Positions 52,810-61,623 of a stretch of DNA of 64,000 nucleotides are shown one piece after another. Location: assembly GCA_964426895.1 (NCBI GenBank), contig CAYRSH010000001.1, forward strand, positions 1 to 64,000, read 5' to 3'. The stretch comes from Caldipriscus sp964426895 (GTDB lineage Bacteria > Hydrothermota > Hydrothermia > LBFQ01). The translations under genes and the position numbers were made by a program. Each line of letters opens with the position of its first letter. Within the stretch, counting starts at the first letter, position 1. The notes below the pieces were generated by a model. That model was not told the DNA's origin and ran no database searches. It worked only from the letters and a program-made list of their open reading frames with translations.

Positions 52810-52949
52810 TACACCTCCCTCTCTATGTAATGCATATCCTCTCATAAATGTGTAAATATTATAACCTTGAAAATTTTTGTGCGGGGCATAATTATCCAAA
52901 AAACATACCGTTGAATAAATTAACTTGTTCGTAGGTATAATTCCCGTTT
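52810..52949. promoter_or_regulatory. Divergent promoter region methyltransferase / queF
   Basis: Minus TATAAT at 52858-52863 gives a leader of about 40 nt with GGAGGTG just before ATG 52809. Plus TATAAT at 52936-52941 lies 8 nt (TCCCGTTT) before the queF ATG. No controller-protein gene or clear C-box repeat is visible. Confidence 0.6.
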
Positions 52950-53321
52950 ATGGAAAAGAAATACGGCGAGAAGGCTATTGAAGAGGCGGAATTGGAGGCT
53001 TGGGATAACCCTTATCCGGATAGAGATTATTGGATAGAAATAACATTTCCGGAATTTACATGTTTATGCCCAAGATCCGGATACCCCGATTTTGCCACAT
53101 TTCATATAAAGTATATCCCGGATAAATACATTGTGGAGTTGCGCTCTTTAAAACTCTGGCTAAACAAGTTTAGGAACAGGTACATTTCCCATGAGGCGGC
53201 AACCAATGAGGTTTTTGACGCCCTGTGGAATCTCCTTAAACCGAGAAAACTGATCGTAATAGGGGACTGGAATCCAAGAGGGAATGTAAAAACCGTTGTC
53301 AAGGTAGAAAGGGAGAAATGA
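52950..53321 (+). CDS. queF: NADPH-dependent preQ0 reductase (QueF)
   Basis: Reduces 7-cyano-7-deazaguanine to preQ1 in queuosine synthesis. 123 residues of the unimodular type: catalytic Cys and Asp in 'FTCLCPRSGYPDFATFHI', and the NADPH/QueF motif 'VELRSLKLWLNKFRN'. tRNA-Tyr (GUA) in this window is an expected final substrate. Predicted leaderless; ATGA overlap into lptD. Confidence 0.94.
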   Translation: MEKKYGEKAIEEAELEAWDNPYPDRDYWIEITFPEFTCLCPRSGYPDFATFHIKYIPDKYIVELRSLKLWLNKFRNRYISHEAATNEVFDALWNLLKPRKLIVIGDWNPRGNVKTVVKVEREK

Positions 53322-55393
53322 TAAACCTTTTAATATCGGAGGTTGTATTTAGAGGTGGGTATTTGGAATATTTCCCGGACAGCGCCCTTGTGATTCTTTA
53401 CGACAGCGCGTATGTTAGAACCTCGGAGGGTGTTGAACTGTTTGCCGATACGATAAGATACTGGAAAGACCTTAATGTGGTTGAGGCCAAGGGAAACTTT
53501 TTACTGAGGGACGGAAAATCGCAAACCACGGGTAGTTATTTGAAGTATAACATAGGCAGGGGTACCGGTATAGCGGCCAAGAGTAGAACATTTATAGAAA
53601 AAGGTTGGGTTGAGGGTGATACGGTTTATAAAACTTCCGAGAACTCCGTTTATGTAAAAAGCGGTTCCTTCACAACTTGCGAATTGGAAAAACCGCATTA
53701 CAGGTTTGTATCGTCAAGGATGAGGGTTATAAAAAAGGATTTGGCGGTGGTTAGACCCTTGATATTCTACATTATGGATATACCCGTTTTAGCCGCTCCT
53801 TTTTGGTTTTTACCCGTGGGTAAGGATAGATCAAGCGGTTTTTTACCCCCTTCCGTAGGTTATAGTTCCCAAGACGGCAGATATATAAGAAACCTCTCCT
53901 TTTATCTCGTTATAAACAACTTCCAAGACATAACCCTATCAACGGATATCATTGAAAGGAGAGGTATTAGGTTTTCCGTTGATTATGTTTATAATGTTTA
54001 TAAACTCCTAAACGGTGGTATAAACTTCTCGTATGCCTATGACTTGGTGGGAGATCAGGGTTATAGGAGGAGATGGAGTTTAAAAGGAGGACACAATCAA
54101 ACGCTTCTCGGTTTTGATATAAACTCCCATGGCGATTTTGTATCCGATGCGTATTATATTCAGGATTATGCGGAGGTAAAGGATAATTGGGTGCAAAGCG
54201 AGTTGGTTTCGTATATAACCGCGAGGAGGAGCATTGGTAAGTTTGGCCTTTTGGGTATAAACGCATATAACAGATATGACCCCCTAAGAAACACCACGGG
54301 TAGGAAAATTCCGGAAATTAATCTTGGTTTGCTCCCTTTAAACATTTTTGGCATTTCCTTTTCCAACTCCTTTTATTTTGTCCAACAGGAGAACATTGAT
54401 TCCCTCGGTAATAAGAGTGGTTATAAGATTTTAAACTCATCCCATAACTTATCAACCACATATAATATCTTTTACCTCTCCTTATCCCCTTCCGCATACT
54501 TGAATACAACAACAACCGATTCAACATACTTGGCGAAAGTTTGGGGATTTAGTGTTCCCGTATCAACAACCCTATACGGTGTTTCCCTGTTTGGTTTAGG
54601 CCCTATAAGGAAGTTTAGGCATATAGTTAAACCGGGTGTTTCATTTTTTTATCAAGGTAGGGGTGATAGCGTAAATATTGGGGGGAGTAAAACGGTAATG
54701 GGAATGGAAAGTAAAGGTTTAACCTTTTCGTTGGATAACACATACGAGTATAAGTTTCAAAGGGATACAATTGTAAAAAAGGGGACATTTTTACAGTGGG
54801 GGGCATCCACGGATTACCTTTTGGATAGCGGAAAAATATCCCCCATAAGGTTAAATGCAAACATTACCCCAACAAACAAAATAACCGCAACCGTATATAC
54901 GAACTATGACTATTACAATAAAAAGGCTTTCGGAACTCAGATAATTCTAAACTTTGGCTCATTCTCTTTAAACGAGATTATGGGTTTTGGGACCAAAAAG
55001 GATACAACCGATACATTAAAAAAGGACACGATACTTACGGAGGAAGAGGTTTTGGAAATAAACAAGCCCCAATCTTTGCCCTGGAACTTTGGATTTACAT
55101 ATACATATGCCTTTGGTGATACCCTATCCCCATCCCAAAGTTTGGTAAAATTTACCCTTTCCGGAAGTCCAACAAGACATTGGACACTTTCGTACTATTT
55201 CACCTACGATTTTATAAACAAGAGGTTCTTGGATCAAGCCTTAAATGTTCGTAGGGATTTACACTGTTGGGTATTGGAGGCGAGGTGGTCTTGGTTTAGC
55301 GGTATATCCGTTTATGATGTCAGAATCTATGTAAAGGCTATACCCGAAATAGCCATAAAGAGAGGTGTCCTTGATATATTCCTACCGAGATAG
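53318..55393 (+). CDS. LptD/OstA-like outer-membrane LPS assembly protein
   Basis: 691 residues. OstA-type N-terminal beta-jellyroll ('FADTIRYWKDLNVVEAKGNF') followed by a barrel. Family marks are 'SGSFTTCELEKPHYRF' and 'APFWFLPVGKDRSSGFLPPS'. Inserts lipopolysaccharide or a similar lipid into the outer membrane. The N-terminus 'MINLLISEVVFRGGYLEY' leaves only ~6 hydrophobic residues as a signal. Starts within the queF stop; 3' end overlaps convergent creatininase by 12 bp. Confidence 0.82.
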   Translation: MINLLISEVVFRGGYLEYFPDSALVILYDSAYVRTSEGVELFADTIRYWKDLNVVEAKGNFLLRDGKSQTTGSYLKYNIGRGTGIAAKSRTFIEKGWVEGDTVYKTSENSVYVKSGSFTTCELEKPHYRFVSSRMRVIKKDLAVVRPLIFYIMDIPVLAAPFWFLPVGKDRSSGFLPPSVGYSSQDGRYIRNLSFYLVINNFQDITLSTDIIERRGIRFSVDYVYNVYKLLNGGINFSYAYDLVGDQGYRRRWSLKGGHNQTLLGFDINSHGDFVSDAYYIQDYAEVKDNWVQSELVSYITARRSIGKFGLLGINAYNRYDPLRNTTGRKIPEINLGLLPLNIFGISFSNSFYFVQQENIDSLGNKSGYKILNSSHNLSTTYNIFYLSLSPSAYLNTTTTDSTYLAKVWGFSVPVSTTLYGVSLFGLGPIRKFRHIVKPGVSFFYQGRGDSVNIGGSKTVMGMESKGLTFSLDNTYEYKFQRDTIVKKGTFLQWGASTDYLLDSGKISPIRLNANITPTNKITATVYTNYDYYNKKAFGTQIILNFGSFSLNEIMGFGTKKDTTDTLKKDTILTEEEVLEINKPQSLPWNFGFTYTYAFGDTLSPSQSLVKFTLSGSPTRHWTLSYYFTYDFINKRFLDQALNVRRDLHCWVLEARWSWFSGISVYDVRIYVKAIPEIAIKRGVLDIFLPR

Positions 55394-56092
55394 ATCTTCC
55401 CAACCCTCAAATATTTCCTTTAAAACACCCCTTATCCCGTTAAGGATTCTATCAACGAAGGCTTTTATCTTCTCTTCGTCAATATCATAACTCTCACTTT
55501 TGCCCTCGTTGTACAGGAGAATTGACCTCGGGGATGGGTATGTTGAAACCCCGTTCCTTGGGTGGTATGCCTTGAATTCTCCCAAAACCCTTTGTTTGAT
55601 TTCTGGATAAACCATATAAACCAATGCAAATTCCTCTATACCCCCGTGTCCTCCAACCCTACCAAAAACCTCATAAGAGGCCCTTTCGTCTATAACCCAC
55701 CAATCAATAGACGCACATTTTATACCCAATTCGGTATAAACCCTATACATTACATCTTTTAAATGCTGCGTATTTCCTCCGTGGCCGTTGAATATCACCA
55801 ACTCCTCTACACCGCTGAATTTTAAAGACTTACACACATCGTATATTACACCCTTGAAGGTCTCGGGGGATATTGATATACCGCCTTTATACCCGTACAA
55901 AGACCTATTTACACCAAAGGGCATTAAAGGTATAACCCCGGCGTTAAATTCCCTTGCAAGGCAATTGGCTATATATTCTGCGGCCATGTTGTCCGTACCA
56001 ACGGGTAAAGGGCCATGGGGTTCAACGGTCCCAACCGGAAAGAACACCCTTTTAAAAAACCCGTCGTATGTGCTTAATAATTCCCATTTCAT
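55382..56092 (-). CDS. Creatininase-family amidohydrolase
   Basis: 236 residues. Metal site visible in 'FPVGTVEPHGPLPVGTDNMA' (Glu, His, Asp) and 'IFNGHGGNTQHL'; second-shell 'GGHGGIEEFALVY'. The family includes creatininase, FAPy deformylase and mycofactocin peptidase; the substrate here is unknown. Ends a four-gene operon below the Wzz/BY-kinase gene (4-nt overlap). Confidence 0.88.
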   Translation of the reverse strand: MKWELLSTYDGFFKRVFFPVGTVEPHGPLPVGTDNMAAEYIANCLAREFNAGVIPLMPFGVNRSLYGYKGGISISPETFKGVIYDVCKSLKFSGVEELVIFNGHGGNTQHLKDVMYRVYTELGIKCASIDWWVIDERASYEVFGRVGGHGGIEEFALVYMVYPEIKQRVLGEFKAYHPRNGVSTYPSPRSILLYNEGKSESYDIDEEKIKAFVDRILNGIRGVLKEIFEGWEDLSR

Positions 56093-58161
56093 TTTCCATC
56101 CCGTTTAAAAATCTCCAAAACCCTGTTAATAAGATTTTTCTTCGGTTTTTTCTTGTAATACCTTGAATAATACCTTGACCTTTCTCCGGCAAAGTTGAAA
56201 ATAACCACCGATGGTTCAATCTCCAAATCTTTAAAGGAATCCCTGAGCGTATAATTGTACCGCGTAACCAAAACATATTTGCTTGCAAATCTCTCCAACA
56301 ATTTCATCTCGGGGGATACCCCAACGGGTGGCATATCTATAACGATAAGATATTTCCCCGTAAAATCTTCCAAGTGCTCTATGATCTTTCTAAAAGCCGA
56401 TAGTGTATCAACCTCTGATATTCCCACAGGTAAAAAGAGTAGGTTATCCGATATACTATAAGGCTTAAAATTATCATCAGTGTATCCCCGTTTATCCAAG
56501 TATCCCAGAAAATCACTCAAACTCCTCGCCCTTACATCCCCATCTACAAGCAGGGTGGGAACACCCGATATTGATAAAGTTGCGGCGAGGTTGGCGCTCA
56601 CAAAGGTTTTACCTTCACCACTCTGGGTACTGGTTACAATTATAAGTTCCTTCAAATCCTCAAAAGCATTTAACTTAAACGCAATTTTTCTGAATTCGTT
56701 TAAGGCCGTAGAATTGACATCTAAAAACCTTTCCAAAACCATATTTATGGGTAGTGAATCCTCTTCGGAAAACTTGGGAAGGGATATCACTATATCCTTA
56801 TCAAATGGGAGATAGGTTTCATCCAAAACATATTCAGTAGTAAGGTCCCTTAAAATGGCAAACAGGATCCCCAACAGTATGCCGGCAAAAAGCCCAATAG
56901 GTAAAACATTCCTCGTTTTCGTGTATTGGTTATAAAGGGATATGCGGGGTGTTCCTATGACTTCTATGTTTGGTGTTATACTGGAAAGTTTCACCTCAAC
57001 ATCGTTTAGATTTTGACCGAGGACAATATAAAAATCTTCGGCGTTTTCCAAATTTCTCTGCGTAGTCAAAAGTTTTGCCCTTTCCTCTATAACAACGGGT
57101 AATATATTCCTGAAAAATTGTACCCTTGAATTCAAGTACGAAAGTTTTTCATCTATGCTTTTTATCATTAACCCATCAAGTTTTCTTATCCTTTTCAAAA
57201 TACCCTTAACTTCCGGATGTGAATCCCCTAAAACGGTCCTAAGAGTTATGTAATCCACAATATTTTTTATTCTTTCTTTTTGCAGTTCATCCAAGGTGTT
57301 ATCGCCTGTTAGGATTAAAAATGTGTCTATTTTACCATTGGAAAGCTTGTGTTTTAGGTTGAGTATGGCGTTTTTTTGGTTTGTTAATTCAACCAAAATT
57401 TTATAAATCCCTTCCTCATCGTATTCCGGATATTTCAGAGTTTTCTTTATATCTTTTAACTCATCCGCAAATAGGTCTATCTGGTTTTTATAAAAATCCA
57501 TAAGACTTTCCAATGCACGCTTTTGCCTTATAAGGTTTTGCCTTTTTTCTTCAAGGTGCTTGTTTATTATCCAATGTGCAACCAATTCCGAAGCCTTACT
57601 CGCCCACCTTTTATCCGGCGAAATATACGATATTGTGAAAAATCTTACACCCGTGCTAAACGGATTGGTATTTCCATCTTCCAATTTTCTCCCCATCACT
57701 TGGGATAACCTTTCCCTGAGCGATAAACTGTCATAAATAACAATTTCAAACTTTTTTGAGCAGGGGCATGCAACAATACCCTTACCCGTATTTTGATCGT
57801 ACTTTCCTGGAACAATTTTCTTAACGCCCTTTATATCACCCCTTAAAACCTCATAAGCCAATGAGGAATCCCAAAGTCCTTCATAAAATTCGGGGAATCT
57901 GATCTTTGATAGTATTACATCTATCTCCGAGGTTTGAGGGCCATAAGTTTGGGCCTGAGTGGTGGGCATTATACTGATCTCCGTTTTTTCTTCCCTTATT
58001 ACCAATAACTGCGTTGCTTGAAATATTGGAATACCCCTCAATATCATATTTAATATGGCTGCAAATATGGAACCAAAAACACCTATAATTATTATTGTTT
58101 TCCATTCCCTCCTGAAAATCGCCCTTAACCTCTTATAAACCTCCTGAAACCCTACTTCCAT
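56089..58161 (-). CDS. Polysaccharide co-polymerase with BY-kinase domain (Wzc/CpsD-like)
   Basis: 690 residues. Wzz-like N-terminus with a membrane segment (about 22-42), a long periplasmic coiled-coil region, a second membrane segment near residue 420 ('LPIGLFAGILLGILFAIL'), then a bacterial tyrosine kinase: Walker A 'STQSGEGKTFVSANLAA', Walker A' 'LLVDGDVRARSL' and Walker B 'YLIVIDMPPVG'. A Tyr cluster ('RSRYYSRYYKKK') near the C-terminus would be autophosphorylated. Controls export and length of a capsule or exopolysaccharide. Confidence 0.9.
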   Translation of the reverse strand: MEVGFQEVYKRLRAIFRREWKTIIIIGVFGSIFAAILNMILRGIPIFQATQLLVIREEKTEISIMPTTQAQTYGPQTSEIDVILSKIRFPEFYEGLWDSSLAYEVLRGDIKGVKKIVPGKYDQNTGKGIVACPCSKKFEIVIYDSLSLRERLSQVMGRKLEDGNTNPFSTGVRFFTISYISPDKRWASKASELVAHWIINKHLEEKRQNLIRQKRALESLMDFYKNQIDLFADELKDIKKTLKYPEYDEEGIYKILVELTNQKNAILNLKHKLSNGKIDTFLILTGDNTLDELQKERIKNIVDYITLRTVLGDSHPEVKGILKRIRKLDGLMIKSIDEKLSYLNSRVQFFRNILPVVIEERAKLLTTQRNLENAEDFYIVLGQNLNDVEVKLSSITPNIEVIGTPRISLYNQYTKTRNVLPIGLFAGILLGILFAILRDLTTEYVLDETYLPFDKDIVISLPKFSEEDSLPINMVLERFLDVNSTALNEFRKIAFKLNAFEDLKELIIVTSTQSGEGKTFVSANLAATLSISGVPTLLVDGDVRARSLSDFLGYLDKRGYTDDNFKPYSISDNLLFLPVGISEVDTLSAFRKIIEHLEDFTGKYLIVIDMPPVGVSPEMKLLERFASKYVLVTRYNYTLRDSFKDLEIEPSVVIFNFAGERSRYYSRYYKKKPKKNLINRVLEIFKRDGK

Positions 58162-59180
58162 TTTTCATCCAACCTCCTCTCCGCCCTCTCCTTCATTTTC
58201 CTCACCATGATTATAATATCGCTTAATTCCCCTTTAACATTTGGGGGTGCTTTCTCATAGTATTGCTCGGCAACATTGAAATAATATAATGCCTCTTCAA
58301 ACTTTCCCAAGAAAAACTTCACATAACCCAAGGAGTAACTCACATAAACGGCATTATATGGTGAATCCGGTTGATCCCTGAGCACCAAGTAAAGGAGCTT
58401 GTCGTATATAACCTCAGCCTCTTTAAATCTTCCCTCCTTAACGAGCAGATACCCGTAAACCCATTTAAAGTACCTACTCTCGGGGTATTTTTCAACATAT
58501 CCCTTTAAAATGGGTATAGCCTCTCTGCTTTTTCCCTCTTGCGATAAAACCCATGCCAAGGTTAATGCGGAAACGGTGGATGTATAATGCCCCTTTTCCC
58601 ACGCTATGCGTAAGTAATTTATCCCCTTCTCCTTGTCTTCTTCTCTATTCCTTGAAAGGAAAAATGTGGGTATAATCCCTATATTCCGGGGAGCTTTTGA
58701 AAGGGCGTAATGGTAAATACCAAGGGGGAAATATATATCATATACGGTGGAATCTTCCTCCAATGCTTTTTTAAGGGGTTTTAAGCCTTCAATGGCGTAC
58801 TTTAACGCCACAACATAATTTCCTCCCCTGCCAGCCCTTATGGCCCTGTATCCGGCCGCTCCTGCTATATAGAAGTACATCCACGCCCTTTCCGTTGGAT
58901 CGTTTAACCCCAAAAGTTTTGCCTTTGCCTTTTCCTCAGCAATTTTCATATTTTCAAAAAACTGCCTTGAATACCTATCGGTATGATAGTCTTCCATATA
59001 GTAATCGTATATTGCGGCTTTGAAGAAATATCCATCGGGTTCGTTTGGGTATTTTTTTATTATCTCATCTGCAAATGACAAAGCGGCACCATAATTTTCC
59101 CTGTATGTGAATTCCAATGAAAGCATTATTAAGCTGTCTATTTCCCTGTTATACGGCGTGCTCAGTAGAAACCACAACAT
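58152..59180 (-). CDS. Exported TPR protein (342 aa)
   Basis: TPR-like repeats ('YGAALSFADEIIKKYPNEPD', 'SREAIPILKGYVEKYPESRY', 'YVKFFLGKFEEALYYFNVAE'). N-terminus 'MLWFLLSTPYNREIDS' has six hydrophobic residues and no charge. Overlaps the NuoG-like gene by 32 nt and the Wzc-like gene by 10 nt, so it is presumably a partner in polysaccharide export or an envelope scaffold. Confidence 0.7.
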   Translation of the reverse strand: MLWFLLSTPYNREIDSLIMLSLEFTYRENYGAALSFADEIIKKYPNEPDGYFFKAAIYDYYMEDYHTDRYSRQFFENMKIAEEKAKAKLLGLNDPTERAWMYFYIAGAAGYRAIRAGRGGNYVVALKYAIEGLKPLKKALEEDSTVYDIYFPLGIYHYALSKAPRNIGIIPTFFLSRNREEDKEKGINYLRIAWEKGHYTSTVSALTLAWVLSQEGKSREAIPILKGYVEKYPESRYFKWVYGYLLVKEGRFKEAEVIYDKLLYLVLRDQPDSPYNAVYVSYSLGYVKFFLGKFEEALYYFNVAEQYYEKAPPNVKGELSDIIIMVRKMKERAERRLDEKWK

Positions 59181-61572
59181 TTTCCACCTTTGTATATATC
59201 CCTTTTAAAACCTCATTTATTCCAACATCGTAAAACAACCCTTTAAAAACCCACAAACCCTTGGGAATCCTTTCATCACCTTTTACATTAAACTCGTATT
59301 CTTTTCCGTTTATACGCAATAAAACCCTATCGCCATTCTTTATACCCAATTCGGCCAATTCATCGGGGGATGTGAATACGGTTTCCTCATCTATATAAGG
59401 TTTTTGTATAGGATTTCTAAAAGCCCAATAACTCCCCTTGTATATATGCGGTGCCCATAAGAGGATTCTTCCTTTGATTTCTCCACCGCCATCAAAGTAT
59501 CTAACATCGGCTGGTATAAAGTTATAATCGACCTTTGGAGATTTGAAAACCCTTTTCAACTTTTTAACCGTTGGTATATAATCCGGGTATGGGAGTTCTT
59601 CGTATTCAACTTTATATGGGTTTATATCGGAATAGGTTAAAATCCTTTTCCTTATCTCGTCAAACACATCCTTTGCGCTATTCCAATCCGCCTTTCCCCC
59701 CAATCCCCTTATTAGGTTCTTGAAAACCCACCAAGCGGGTCTGCTACCCTCATATGGCCAAAGGGCATCCTTACAATACTGAACCCTGCCTTCTAAATTG
59801 GTTCTCGTTCCCTCCTCCTCATAAGGTGTTGTTATGGGAAGTATAACGGATGCGTAGTCCGTTGAAGGATCCCAAAACGACGACATAACCACAACAAAAG
59901 GCGTGTTTTCCAATGCCTTTTTTACCAAATCCGCATCCGGGTATTCCCATAAGGGTTCAACCTCCCATATTATAAGTGCGTCTATATTACCCTTTGCCGC
60001 TTCTTCCAAAATCCCTTTGGTTGCCAAGCCGTCTGGTTCTGGTGTAAAGCCCATATCTATAAATCCCTGAGCGTTTGGAAGTGTTCTTAAAACGAGCAAT
60101 CCGGCATTGTCGTTTAAAGCCACAAAACTCGCGAAGTTTCTCTGCACCCCTTCACACCAATCATCCGTTAATGCTATTAAAACCCTTTTATCCTTTAAGG
60201 GTTCCAAGGTTTCCTTTATAAACCTATAAGTATCCCTTTCTTCGTTTCCGGGTTTTACCGGCACCCATTCCGCCCATCCCTCGTGTACATACCTTTCTTT
60301 GTAATAATTAACCACATAAATCTTTGCCCCCCTCCTTGCGGCCCTTATAAGCCTTATTCCTATACCGGGTACGGTTTCCCTAACATCCCCGACCAAAACT
60401 ATGATATCCGCCTTATCAATATCCGAAACCTTTGATGTTGATGCGGAATATCCCAATACCGCTTTTAACGGATCTTCCTTAAAAGATATATGCGGCCTTC
60501 TAAAATCCAGATTATCGCTTAGTAGAACTTCTTTAAACAGTTTGCGTGCGGCGTAGGCGCTTTCATTTGTACCCCTTGCACCCGAAATCATTGCGGGATT
60601 TTTGGCACTTTTGAGGTTCTCAACAACCCAATCTAAGGCCAAGTTCCAATTTGTTTTAAACCACTCGCCGTTTTTCAACCTCAGGTGCGGATAATCTATT
60701 CTGTTAATATTGTTATACTCGTGCGAGAACCTATCCCTATCCGTAATCCAAAACTCGTTTACATCCGGGTTTTCCCTACCGTTTATCCTGATAATCTTAT
60801 GCAAATCCTCCCTCCTACCCGCTTTCACAAAGGGTCCTCTGCTGGAAGGTTTTCTCTTCCTAACATCAACATAAACATTCGCTCCAAGGGAATCCTCGGG
60901 GCTTACCGTTGGTACGCTTTCAATCTCCCACGGTCTTGTAAAGAATTTATAGTCCCTGCCCGTTATAGCGCCTAATGGGCAAACCTCTATAAGGTTTCCC
61001 GAAAACTCGTTTTGCAAAAACTTATCCTTTTCGGGTCCAAACAGGGTATACCAACCCCTATCAAATACAGCCCAATCCTTTCCACCACCTATCGTCCAAT
61101 AAAAGGTGGCGCACCTATAGCACTGAATACATCTTGTGGGATATAAGTCTATAAACGGGCCAACATCCCTTATTTCGTATTTTCTCTTTGGGAACTTATA
61201 CCTACTCGTTGTCGGACCATGGGCAAATGTTATCTCCTGCAAATCGCATTCACCACCGGCATCGCAATTGGGGCAGTCCAAAGGGTGGTTTAACAGCAAC
61301 AATTCCAAAACCGATTTTTGTGCAAACTTTGTGTTTTCGGAGTTTGTCCAAACCTTCATACCATCGGCGGCGGCCGTTCCACACGCGGGCATAAGGCCCC
61401 TTCTACCCCTAAATTCAACTTCCACTAAACACATCCTACACCCCGCGAAAACGGGGAGTTTTGGATGATAGCAAAATACGGGGACATTTTCACCTTCCCT
61501 CCACGCTATATGCAATATAGTTTCACCCGGTTTAAATTCAACTTCCCTACCGTTGAGTTCTATTTTGGGCAT
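59149..61572 (-). CDS. nuoG: NADH-quinone oxidoreductase subunit G-like protein
   Basis: 807 residues. N-terminal 2Fe-2S ferredoxin domain ('CYHPKLPVFAGCRMCLVEV' and 'LMPACGTA'), His-Cys3 cluster site ('NHPLDCPNCDAGGECDLQE'), 4Fe-4S site ('TRCIQCYRCATFYW' and 'EVCPLGAI') and a long molybdopterin-oxidoreductase-like domain, as in complex I NuoG. The frame is open further upstream, but 'MPKIELNGREVEFKPGETIL' and TATAAT 9 nt upstream set ATG 61572. Other nuo genes are not adjacent. Confidence 0.88.
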   Translation of the reverse strand: MPKIELNGREVEFKPGETILHIAWREGENVPVFCYHPKLPVFAGCRMCLVEVEFRGRRGLMPACGTAAADGMKVWTNSENTKFAQKSVLELLLLNHPLDCPNCDAGGECDLQEITFAHGPTTSRYKFPKRKYEIRDVGPFIDLYPTRCIQCYRCATFYWTIGGGKDWAVFDRGWYTLFGPEKDKFLQNEFSGNLIEVCPLGAITGRDYKFFTRPWEIESVPTVSPEDSLGANVYVDVRKRKPSSRGPFVKAGRREDLHKIIRINGRENPDVNEFWITDRDRFSHEYNNINRIDYPHLRLKNGEWFKTNWNLALDWVVENLKSAKNPAMISGARGTNESAYAARKLFKEVLLSDNLDFRRPHISFKEDPLKAVLGYSASTSKVSDIDKADIIVLVGDVRETVPGIGIRLIRAARRGAKIYVVNYYKERYVHEGWAEWVPVKPGNEERDTYRFIKETLEPLKDKRVLIALTDDWCEGVQRNFASFVALNDNAGLLVLRTLPNAQGFIDMGFTPEPDGLATKGILEEAAKGNIDALIIWEVEPLWEYPDADLVKKALENTPFVVVMSSFWDPSTDYASVILPITTPYEEEGTRTNLEGRVQYCKDALWPYEGSRPAWWVFKNLIRGLGGKADWNSAKDVFDEIRKRILTYSDINPYKVEYEELPYPDYIPTVKKLKRVFKSPKVDYNFIPADVRYFDGGGEIKGRILLWAPHIYKGSYWAFRNPIQKPYIDEETVFTSPDELAELGIKNGDRVLLRINGKEYEFNVKGDERIPKGLWVFKGLFYDVGINEVLKGIYTKVENVVVSTEHAV

Positions 61573-61623
61573 AGTTTGGATATTATACGGTTGGCAATTT
61601 TTCGGTTGTAGAATATCGGCCTT
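61573..61623. promoter_or_regulatory. Bidirectional promoter nuoG-like / ppdK (51 bp)
   Basis: Minus TATAAT at 61582-61587 and plus TAGAAT at 61609-61614, each 9 nt from its ATG, 21 bp apart. The plus discriminator ATCGGCCTT is identical to that of hbd at 16568-16576. Confidence 0.7.

Noticed and set aside
52810..52899. Methyltransferase start at 52899
   Set aside because: It would precede the likely -10 box; ATG 52809 has a strong GGAGGTG and the first conserved residues follow closely.
9378..55393. Intrinsic terminators between convergent genes
   Set aside because: The genes overlap, and no GC-rich hairpin followed by T-run was found at the junctions.
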